Source: Candidatus Firestoneibacteriota bacterium | Lineage (GTDB): Bacteria; Oederibacteriota; JAAXVQ01 | Assembly: GCA_013335425.1 (NCBI GenBank) | Contig: JAAXVQ010000126.1 | Span: 1-6,170 of the forward strand | Direction: 5' to 3' | Length of the DNA: 6,170 bases | Shown: in pieces, positions 1-5,446 of the stretch | Position numbering within the stretch: position 1 is the stretch's first letter | Layout: each line of letters starts with the position of its first letter | Made by a program: the position numbers and the translations under genes | The notes under the pieces: model-generated | The model's database searches: none | What the model saw: the letters and a program-made list of their open reading frames with translations, nothing else | Told to the model about the DNA's origin: nothing

Positions 1-1
1 G

Positions 2-532
2 GGATTAAAAGGGGCGTATTGGGACCGGCTGCGGCAAAGCGAATATTTAGGCAATGTCTGCGCGGTCTTAACCTTAAAGCGTTCGCTCTCCCCGATCTAT
101 TGGATGAACATCCCGGACGTGGCGAGCCCCTTTATAGCGGTCATCGAACATACCAATTTTATCCCGCCGGAAACCTACGGCAACCACCGGGTGATGTACC
201 TCTCCTCGTACCTGCCGGTGACGCATCCCCGCTACCTGCAAACGGACAAGAAATTGCTGCAGGAGTACTACGCGTATCTGAAAAAAGTTATTCCCGATTT
301 CACCCCCGCCGACGTGGCCGCGGCGCAGGTGTTCCGTTCGCCCTATGCCCAACCCGTGGTGCGCGCCGGATACCGCGACATCCGCGTGGGCGTGGCCACG
401 CCGTTAAACGGCTTGTTTCTGGCCAACATGGCGCAGATTTACCCCGAAGACCGGGGCATGAGCTACTCGGTCCGCCTGGGGCACGAAGCGGCCAAGGTCA
501 TCTTAAAGACGGCTCAGCCGCCCAACACTTAA
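2..532 (+). CDS. NAD(P)/FAD-dependent oxidoreductase, C-terminal part (5' end outside window)
   Basis: Open reading frame that enters from the left edge (frame 2) and stops with TAA at 530-532, giving 176 residues with no start inside the window that needs to be used. An ATG at 104 is internal, because the frame reads on upstream with sensible protein (YLGNVCAVLTLKRSLSPIYW). The C-terminal stretch TPLNGLFLANMAQIYPEDRG (residues about 133-152), followed by SYSVRLGHEAAKVIL, resembles the closing FAD-binding motif of the amine oxidase / protoporphyrinogen oxidase / UDP-galactopyranose-mutase-like flavoproteins, where this segment contacts the flavin before the last helix. The N-terminal Rossmann GxGxxG motif must lie upstream and cannot be checked. 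Proteins of this kind often sit next to GT2 glycosyltransferases in cell-surface polysaccharide loci, and one follows here after 18 bases. The substrate is unknown. The family call is fairly secure; a specific reaction is not supported. Confidence 0.8.
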   Translation, partial: GLKGAYWDRLRQSEYLGNVCAVLTLKRSLSPIYWMNIPDVASPFIAVIEHTNFIPPETYGNHRVMYLSSYLPVTHPRYLQTDKKLLQEYYAYLKKVIPDFTPADVAAAQVFRSPYAQPVVRAGYRDIRVGVATPLNGLFLANMAQIYPEDRGMSYSVRLGHEAAKVILKTAQPPNT

Positions 533-537
533 TTTTC

Positions 538-543
538 AAAGGA
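538..543 (+). promoter_or_regulatory. Ribosome binding site of the GT2 gene
   Basis: AAAGGA lies seven bases before the ATG at 551, inside the 18-base gap after the flavoprotein stop. It fixes the start and shows that this gene is initiated independently although it is probably cotranscribed. Confidence 0.6.
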
Positions 544-550
544 TCCGATC

Positions 551-1249
551 ATGGACAAGCTGAATATTTCGGTTTTTTTCCCCACCTACAATGAAGAAGC
601 CAACATCGAGGCGCTGGTGACGCGCACGGTGGAAACCTTAAAACGTTTGGCCGGAAAATGGGAGGTCATCATCGTGGATGACGGTTCCCGCGACCGCACC
701 GGCGAGGTGGCGAAAACTTTGGTGAAAAAATTCCCGGGGGTGCGCCACGTACGTCATGAGAAAAACCGCGGCTACGGCGGCGCCGTCAAAACGGGTTTGC
801 AGGAAGCCAAACTGGACTGGATATTTTTTACGGACGGCGACGGGCAGTTCGACGTGGCGGAGCTGGAACGCCTGCTGCCGTCCACCCAAACCGCGGACAT
901 GGTCGCGGGTTTCCGCATCAACCGGCAGGACCCCTTTCTGCGCAAACTCAACGCGTTTGCCTGGGGCACGCTGGTGCGCACGCTCTTCGGGTTGCACGGC
1001 AAGGTCCGCGACATCGATTGCGCGTTTAAGCTTTTTCGGCGGCGCGTGGTGGACGAGAGCGCGTTTGTGGCCGAAGGGGCGCTCATTTCCACCGAATTGC
1101 TGGTCAGGGCCAAAAAACTCGGTTATCGTTTTGCGGAAGTGGGCGTGCACCATTACCCCCGCAAGGCCGGCACGCAAACCGGCGCCAACCCCAAGGTAAT
1201 CCTGCGGGCGTTTAAAGAATTGTTTAAGTTTTACGGACAGTTGCGTTAG
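551..1249 (+). CDS. GT2-family glycosyltransferase (DPM1-like, polyprenyl-phosphate sugar transferase type)
   Basis: A complete 232-residue GT-A fold protein. Visible motifs are FPTYNEEANI (residues 10-19), the nucleotide-binding VDDGSRDRT (42-50), NRGYGGAVKTGL (72-83), the metal- and sugar-nucleotide-binding DGDGQFD (95-101), and DIDCAFKLFRR (154-164), where the DPM1/GtrB family usually has a DxxxGF/C-type acceptor loop. HYPRKAGTQTGANPK (201-215) matches the family's conserved C-terminal strand. There is no C-terminal membrane segment, so the protein is probably cytosolic or peripheral, as with the soluble DPM1 type. By family it should move a hexose or mannose from a nucleotide sugar onto a polyprenyl phosphate at the inner membrane, but donor and acceptor cannot be read from sequence. 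The start is supported by AAAGGA at 538-543, seven bases before ATG. It probably forms an operon with the upstream flavoprotein (18-base gap), suggesting surface glycan synthesis. Confidence 0.92.
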   Translation: MDKLNISVFFPTYNEEANIEALVTRTVETLKRLAGKWEVIIVDDGSRDRTGEVAKTLVKKFPGVRHVRHEKNRGYGGAVKTGLQEAKLDWIFFTDGDGQFDVAELERLLPSTQTADMVAGFRINRQDPFLRKLNAFAWGTLVRTLFGLHGKVRDIDCAFKLFRRRVVDESAFVAEGALISTELLVRAKKLGYRFAEVGVHHYPRKAGTQTGANPKVILRAFKELFKFYGQLR

Positions 1250-1258
1250 AATGAATCA

Positions 1259-1278
1259 TCCTGGGGAAAGCCCCGGGG
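1259..1278 (+). other. GC-rich hairpin in the gap between the GT2 and PorV-like genes
   Basis: TCCTGGGG and CCCCGGGG can form an eight-pair stem (two G-U pairs) around an AAAG loop, starting ten bases after the GT2 stop. A run of five T (1287-1291) follows, but only after an eight-base gap, so this is a poor intrinsic terminator. It may be an attenuating or mRNA-stabilising structure, or partial termination between two transcription units. What I see is the stem; its role is inference. Confidence 0.35.
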
Positions 1279-1330
1279 TGCCGGAATTTTTAGCGACGGC
1301 AGGCAGCGAGGGTTTTGAAGGCGGCGGGTT

Positions 1331-2320
1331 ATGTGCAAAAGCGTTAAACGCAGGCCATGGATGTTGGGGATGGCGCTCGCAGGCGTGTGCGGGCTGAGTC
1401 TGGCCGCGGCGGCCGCCGGGCCGGGCACGACCGGCGCCGATGTGCTTAAGGTCAACCTGGGCGCGCGGCCCAATGCTTTAGGCGGCGCTTACAGCGCCGT
1501 GGGCAACGATGTGCAAAGCTTGCTCTATAACCCCGCGGATTTGGCGGGCGCGCAGGGCTCCGATGCCGTGTTCCAACACTATGCGGCGTTTGCGGAAGTG
1601 ACCTATGAGTTGCTGGGCTACGCGCAGCCTGTGGAAGATATGGGAATCGTGGGGGGGACGCTCGTCTGGCGGACCATGCCCCCGATCGACAACCCCGGCG
1701 CGCCGGATGCGCCCGTGGCCGTCAACGATTTGGTGCTGACCGTCGGGGAAGGACGGCTCTGGAAAGAATGGTTTGGAGGCGGACCGGCGATTTTGGACCG
1801 CCTGGCCGTGGGTGGCGCGGCCAAAATAATTTACTCCAGCCTGCGCGAGGCGCATGCGGTCAGCCTTGCAGCGGATTTGGGCGCTGTCTGGAATTCACCC
1901 GCGACATGGGGTTTGCCCGTGACCGTGGCCGCGGGCCTGCAAAATGCCGGCGCTCCGTTGCGCTTTTTGGAGCAAGCGGATCCGTTGCCTTTATGCGGTC
2001 GTCTGGGCGTGAGTGTGGTGCCGTGGGATACAGGACGGCATAAGGGCCTGCTTACGGCCGAGTGCCTGTTGTCCGTTTTAGACAGCGGTTTGACGGCCTC
2101 GGTGGGGGCCGAGTACACGCTTGCCAAGATCATTTTTTTCCGAGCGGGCTACCGCTTCGAGAACGCCGGGAACATCAACGGCCCCTCGGCCGGCTTGGGC
2201 GTGGCGTTCATGGCCGGCACCCTCACGTTCCATCTCGACTATGCCTACCGAGTTACGTTGTGGGACGCTTACGACAGCGTGGACAACAATCATTTTATTT
2301 CATTGGGTGTCCATTTCTAA
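1331..2320 (+). CDS. PorV/PorQ-family outer membrane beta-barrel protein
   Basis: A 329-residue protein. The N-terminus has a basic stretch (KRR, residues 6-8) followed by a hydrophobic core, GMALAGVCGLSLAAAAA (13-29), a typical signal peptide with Ala-rich cleavage near 26-29. The first part of the mature protein carries the hallmark of the PorV/PorQ (UPF0164) family: LGARPNALGGAYSAV (43-57), then the NDVQSLLYNPADLA stretch (59-72), equivalent to the family's GGAxxAxxDDxxxxxxNPAGL signature. The remainder alternates short amphipathic strands, for example ASVGAEYTL, FFRAGYRFE and LTFHLDYAYRV, and ends in FISLGVHF with a terminal Phe, the usual outer-membrane insertion signal. Length is in the family range. 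The start is supported by GAAGGCGG at 1317-1324. PorV proper is a type IX secretion shuttle in Bacteroidota, but many phyla carry paralogues of unknown role, so I do not assign it to secretion. The stop overlaps the start of the next gene. Confidence 0.85.
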   Translation: MCKSVKRRPWMLGMALAGVCGLSLAAAAAGPGTTGADVLKVNLGARPNALGGAYSAVGNDVQSLLYNPADLAGAQGSDAVFQHYAAFAEVTYELLGYAQPVEDMGIVGGTLVWRTMPPIDNPGAPDAPVAVNDLVLTVGEGRLWKEWFGGGPAILDRLAVGGAAKIIYSSLREAHAVSLAADLGAVWNSPATWGLPVTVAAGLQNAGAPLRFLEQADPLPLCGRLGVSVVPWDTGRHKGLLTAECLLSVLDSGLTASVGAEYTLAKIIFFRAGYRFENAGNINGPSAGLGVAFMAGTLTFHLDYAYRVTLWDAYDSVDNNHFISLGVHF

Positions 2321-3078
2321 TGACCCGCTCCATATCCAAAAACCGGATCATCCGAACCATTTTCACCCAACTGGCACCGGTATATGATGTTTTGGAAAAG
2401 CCCTTAACCTGGCAACATGGAGCCCAGTGGCGTCAGAAAGCCATCGCGGCCGCCAAGCTTCCCCACCCCCGCCGCGTGCTCGACGCCTGCGCGGGCACCG
2501 GACTGCTGACCGCTGATTTGGCGCGGCATTACTCTCCCCGAACCCACATCATTGCCATTGATTTTTGTCCGGCCATGGCGAATGTAGCCCGGCAGCGCCT
2601 GCGGGATCAGAACCTGCTGCGGCGCGTGGAAATCAAAGTTGAGAACGTGGAGATCATGCCGTTTCCCGACGAATTTTTCGATGTGGCGTTCATGTCCCTG
2701 GGGTTGCGTTTTGTTTCGGACGTGAAAGTCGCCGTGCGAGAACTCCACCGGGTGTTAAAGCCGGGCGGGCGGCTGGTGGTGCTCGAACTCTGCCAACCGC
2801 CGGGGAAATTCCGCCGCCGGCTGGTGCATTGGGCGCGCGATAAGTTTTTCCCCAAGTGGCAGCAATGGACGCGCGGGATTCCGCCGAAACTGCTTTACCC
2901 GCTCCATGATTCCCTGATCCATTACCCGGACCCCGCCAAGCTCAGCCGGCGCTTCGTGCGCATCGGTTTTGACCACGTGGCCTATGCTTATTTAAACGGC
3001 GGTCTGGCGACTTTGCACCACGCCACCAAGTTTTTCCACCATCATACCCACGTGGAACCCGAACTGCCTCTGACTTAA
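2320..3078 (+). CDS. UbiE/MenG-family class I SAM-dependent methyltransferase (quinone biosynthesis type)
   Basis: A 252-residue protein, the same size as E. coli UbiE (about 251). The SAM-binding motif I is VLDACAGTGLLT (residues 53-64), the acidic end of strand 2 is AIDFCPAM (79-86), and post-motif features are MPFPDEFFDVAFMSLGLRFVSD (113-134), where UbiE has PFPDxxFDxxxxxFGLRNVxD, and HRVLKPGGRLVVLEL (143-157). DSLIHYPDPAKLSRRF (197-212) and YLNGGLATLHHATKF (224-238) correspond to the family's C-terminal PDxxxLxxMM and YxNLxxGIxALHxGxKF blocks. UbiE/MenG methylate the ring of demethylmenaquinone or 2-polyprenyl-6-methoxybenzoquinol. Which quinone is used here is unknown, and divergent homologues can act on other substrates. 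The reading frame is open upstream to 2062, but that part overlaps the PorV-like gene; the ATG at 2320 overlaps its TAA (TAATG) and gives the standard N-terminus. There is no strong Shine-Dalgarno sequence, so translational coupling is likely. The tail FFHHHTH (238-244) is unusually His-rich. Confidence 0.87.
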   Translation: MTRSISKNRIIRTIFTQLAPVYDVLEKPLTWQHGAQWRQKAIAAAKLPHPRRVLDACAGTGLLTADLARHYSPRTHIIAIDFCPAMANVARQRLRDQNLLRRVEIKVENVEIMPFPDEFFDVAFMSLGLRFVSDVKVAVRELHRVLKPGGRLVVLELCQPPGKFRRRLVHWARDKFFPKWQQWTRGIPPKLLYPLHDSLIHYPDPAKLSRRFVRIGFDHVAYAYLNGGLATLHHATKFFHHHTHVEPELPLT

Positions 3079-3257
3079 GCAGTTTGTTGGGCCGGGTGTC
3101 TCTTCGTTATTTCCACCCTTTAGAGCCAATCCGTTCTACGCTGATGACGTCTCAAAACGTCCAACAAAAATTAATATCCATTAAAGTTTGAAATCTGCGC
3201 ATATCTGCGTCATCTGCGGATTACCCGTCTTTTATTGGATAAGGATGGGGAGATGTC
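3079..3257. other. Convergent intergenic region, no gene seen
   Basis: About 180 bases between the stops of the methyltransferase (+) and the aldolase (-). The segment 3150-3195 is AT-rich compared with the flanks. I see two weak inverted repeats (GACGT/ACGTC at 3146-3161 and TTAAT/ATTAA at 3171-3184) and the triple ATCTGCG words at 3193-3218. None has the stem-plus-U-tract form of an intrinsic terminator on either strand. Confidence 0.6.
3193..3218. repeat. Three closely spaced ATCTGCG words
   Basis: ATCTGCG occurs at 3193-3199, 3203-3209 and 3212-3218, that is at periods of ten and nine bases. The last copy belongs to TCATCTGCGGA (3210-3220), which is found again at 5333-5343 in the other intergenic region flanking the aldolase gene. 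Spacing near one helical turn would suit a protein-binding array, but a dispersed intergenic repeat is equally possible. The copies are direct observation; the role is unknown. Confidence 0.6.
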
Positions 3258-5228
3258 TTAAATCACGCGGTCGTTGCCGCCGTCGATGGGGACTTGGGCG
3301 CCGGTGGTTTTGGAAAACGCCTGCCCGGCCAGGGTCACGGCCAGCCGCGCCACGTCCGCGGACGTGACTTCCACCCGCAACAGATTGTTGGTCTTATAGG
3401 CCGCCACGCTCAGGCCGTAATGGCGGGCGCGGGCTTCCAGAACTTCGGGGGTCCAGAGTTTGGTGTCGAACACGGCATTGGGATGCAGGACGTTGACCCG
3501 GATGCCTTCGGCCGCCAGTTCCAGGGCCGCGACCCGGGCCAATTGCGTCAACCCGGCCTTGGCCACGGAGTAAGCGGCCGCGCCCGGTCCGGGCGCCGGC
3601 ACGTTTTTGGAACCCATGATGACCACGGCCGGTTGCTTGCCCCAACGCAGATAAGGCAGACACAATTGCAGCAGGGTCTGATGGGCCGTGAGATTGACGT
3701 CCAGACTCTTTTGCCAAGTGTCCGCAGGTTGGACCGCCACCGCGGCGCTGGGCGGGAAGATGCCGGCATTGCTCACCAACACGTCCAGGCCCCCAAAGCG
3801 GCGGACGGTTTCTTCCACGGCGGTTTGCAGGCTTTTTGAGTCCGTGACATCGGCAGCGACCGTGAAAACGTCCGGGCGGTTGAACTGTGCGTGAACCGCC
3901 GGGTCCAAATCCAGGGCCGCCACCGCCGCACCTTGCGCCAGAAAAGCCTCCACGCAGGCGCGGCCAATGCCCGAGGCCGCGCCGGTTACCAGTACGATCC
4001 TGCCTTGAAATTCCGCGGGGCGGGCGTTGGTCTTGAGCTTGGCCTGCTCCAACTCCCAATACTCGAGTTCGAAAAGATCTTTTTCAGAAACCGGTCGCCA
4101 GCCGCCGAGCAGTTCCGCGGTCAACATGGCCGGCAGGGTATGCGCAAGGATATCGCCGATGATCTGAGTTTCCTTTACCGTAACTCCGAAAGACACCACG
4201 CCTTGTCCGGGCCAAACCGCCCAGCAGGGCGCCGGATTGAGGGCTTGCAGGTTCCCCCGGTCGTGACGTTTGAAGTAAGCCTGATAATTTTCGGTAAATT
4301 CGGCGACTGCGGCCGCCGGGTTTTCGCCCAGCAGCAAAGGGGCCGGTTTGATGCGGATGACATGATCTGGGGTCAGCGGCCCGCGTTGGCTGATCTGCGC
4401 CGCCTGGGGCAGATTGGAAAAATAATATGCGGTTGCATTTGCGTCCAGCCGCGCCAGCACCGGGCGGCCTTTGACCTGGGAAACCGCGCGCCGCAACGCG
4501 GCCAATTCCAAAAGCTTGGGTTCCGGGGCCGTTTGCGCGGGGATCACCGGCTGCGCTTTTTGTTGCAGGTAGGCTTCGGCCTTGGCGATCAAGGAGAGCA
4601 TGCGTTCGTAACTTTCCTGCGCCGTCTCCGCAAAGGTGAACAGCCCGTGGTTGAGCAGCACGATGCCGTCCAGCAACTTCCAATCCTGCGTCTGCGTGAG
4701 TTCATAGATTTTTTTGGCCAGCACAAAACCCGGCATCACATAAGGCACCAGCAGCACCCGCGGGCCGAAAACGTCCCGCGCGAGTTTTTCCCCAGAGGGC
4801 GTGTTGGTCAAGGTGACCACGGCGTCGGCGTGCGTGTGGTCCACGTAAGTTGCGGGGATCAGCGCGTGTAGCAAAGCCTCCACCGAAGGCGCGGGCCCGG
4901 TCGGGTCGAGCATGGCCGCGCGCTGCAGGCGAACCATGTCCGTGTCGCTCAAGGTTTCCAGGGTAAGCATTTTTTTCAAGGCTTCCAGGCGCACAGGCAC
5001 CAACCCTGCCGGTTCCAGCGTGGCCAGGTCCCAGCCGCTGCCCTTGATGTGGAGCAAGGACTCGGTTTCGCCAAAAAGGTTTTTTGCCTCGGTTTTAACC
5101 GAGGTGTTGCCGCCCCCGTGCAGCACCAGGGAAGGGTCCTGCCCCAAAAGCCGCGAGGTGTAAACGCGCAGTTTGACGGGGTCGTTTCCGCAGACTAAGG
5201 CTTCGGCGGGATTCCATAGATTTTGCAT
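3258..5228 (-). CDS. Bifunctional class II aldolase / short-chain dehydrogenase (rhamnulose-1-phosphate aldolase / lactaldehyde dehydrogenase type)
   Basis: A 656-residue fusion. The N-terminal class II aldolase/adducin domain (about 15-225) shows HGGGNTSVK (37-45), HIKGSGWDL (60-68), PSVEALLHALIPA (114-126) with E117 as the probable catalytic acid, the zinc ligands of DHTHADA (H131, H133), and the third ligand in LLNHGLFTF (H194). After a middle region (about 230-405) comes an NAD(P)-dependent SDR domain: TGAASGIG (415-422), D440 after the second strand (favouring NAD), NAG (487-489), N512, S540 and YSVAK (Y553, K557), followed by the C-terminal block with LWTPEVLEARARHYG typical of this bifunctional family. 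In characterised relatives the aldolase splits L-rhamnulose-1-phosphate to dihydroxyacetone phosphate and L-lactaldehyde, and the SDR oxidises the lactaldehyde to lactate. A related ketose-1-phosphate cannot be excluded. Somewhat shorter than the usual 680-700 residues, but all motifs are intact. AGAGG precedes the start ATG by five bases. It is a single-gene unit with its own promoter. Confidence 0.92.
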   Translation of the reverse strand: MQNLWNPAEALVCGNDPVKLRVYTSRLLGQDPSLVLHGGGNTSVKTEAKNLFGETESLLHIKGSGWDLATLEPAGLVPVRLEALKKMLTLETLSDTDMVRLQRAAMLDPTGPAPSVEALLHALIPATYVDHTHADAVVTLTNTPSGEKLARDVFGPRVLLVPYVMPGFVLAKKIYELTQTQDWKLLDGIVLLNHGLFTFAETAQESYERMLSLIAKAEAYLQQKAQPVIPAQTAPEPKLLELAALRRAVSQVKGRPVLARLDANATAYYFSNLPQAAQISQRGPLTPDHVIRIKPAPLLLGENPAAAVAEFTENYQAYFKRHDRGNLQALNPAPCWAVWPGQGVVSFGVTVKETQIIGDILAHTLPAMLTAELLGGWRPVSEKDLFELEYWELEQAKLKTNARPAEFQGRIVLVTGAASGIGRACVEAFLAQGAAVAALDLDPAVHAQFNRPDVFTVAADVTDSKSLQTAVEETVRRFGGLDVLVSNAGIFPPSAAVAVQPADTWQKSLDVNLTAHQTLLQLCLPYLRWGKQPAVVIMGSKNVPAPGPGAAAYSVAKAGLTQLARVAALELAAEGIRVNVLHPNAVFDTKLWTPEVLEARARHYGLSVAAYKTNNLLRVEVTSADVARLAVTLAGQAFSKTTGAQVPIDGGNDRVI

Positions 5229-5246
5229 AAGACCTCTTGGATGGCA

Positions 5247-5274
5247 AAATAGTTGAGAAGATTATTAACTATTT
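5247..5274. promoter_or_regulatory. Candidate operator: perfect inverted repeat over the aldolase -10 box
   Basis: AAATAGTT (5247-5254) and AACTATTT (5267-5274) are exact reverse complements separated by 12 bases, and the proposed -10 box (5261-5266) lies between them. A second, overlapping imperfect repeat pairs GTTGAGAA (5252-5259) with TTCCCAAC (5273-5280), one mismatch. The predicted transcript starts at the inner edge of this region, so a dimeric repressor bound here would block the aldolase promoter. The regulator is not in the window. Confidence 0.5.
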
Positions 5275-5289
5275 CCCAACAAGTTTCAA
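5261..5289 (-). promoter_or_regulatory. Sigma70-type promoter of the aldolase gene
   Basis: On the - strand, TTGAAA (-35; + coordinates 5284-5289) and AATAAT (-10; 5261-5266) are separated by exactly 17 bases. The hexamers match consensus at 5/6 positions each. Transcription would begin near 5254, leaving a leader of about 25 bases before the ATG at 5228. The local AT-richness against a GC-rich background supports the call. Confidence 0.6.
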
Positions 5290-5384
5290 GCACGGCTGTT
5301 CAATTTGAAAATCGCCTTAACAAACGATTGCATCATCTGCGGAAAAAGGGCTGGCTTTGCCTAGCAGGGAATTTTCGACAATGG

Positions 5385-5413
5385 TTGCCCGCGTTTCAAA
5401 ACTAGGATATAAT
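5385..5413 (+). promoter_or_regulatory. Sigma70-type promoter of the secreted-protein gene
   Basis: TTGCCC (-35, 5385-5390, four of six consensus bases) and a perfect TATAAT (-10, 5408-5413) with a 17-base spacer. The start of transcription would be near 5420, about 27 bases upstream of the ATG at 5447. It is divergent from the aldolase promoter, with about 95 bases between the two -35 boxes. Confidence 0.68.
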
Positions 5414-5446
5414 TAAATATTGAAGCCGGAACCCCAGAGGCGTGGA

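Noticed and set aside
19..594. 191-residue open frame on the + strand overlapping the flavoprotein and the start of the GT2 gene
   Set aside because: Its translation is Arg/Gly/Pro-rich with no family motif, while the frame starting at base 2 reads as a conserved flavoprotein C-terminus over the same DNA.
1376..1393. Lipoprotein cleavage site at Cys20 of the PorV-like protein
   Set aside because: The residues before Cys20 are A-G-V, which does not fit the lipobox (small residue at -1, Leu at -3); a normal signal peptidase I site in the Ala run is more likely.
2062..2319. N-terminal extension of the methyltransferase frame to 338 residues
   Set aside because: The extra part overlaps the PorV-like gene out of frame and reads as Arg-rich shadow sequence. 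The ATG at 2320 gives the normal UbiE/MenG length and a TAATG junction.
1331..2320. Assigning the barrel protein as true PorV of a type IX secretion system
   Set aside because: The family is widespread outside type IX systems and no other type IX gene is in the window.
3146..3161. GACGT-CTCAAA-ACGTC hairpin as a terminator for the converging genes
   Set aside because: The stem is only five pairs and no T-run follows on either strand.
3193..3220. Triple ATCTGCG as a miniature CRISPR array
   Set aside because: The repeat is only seven bases with two- or three-base gaps, far below CRISPR repeat and spacer sizes, and no cas gene is present.
3891..4871. 326-residue open frame on the + strand, antisense to the aldolase
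   Set aside because: Composition is that of a shadow frame (Arg, Gly, Gln, His rich) in GC-rich DNA, and the opposite strand carries all aldolase/SDR catalytic motifs.
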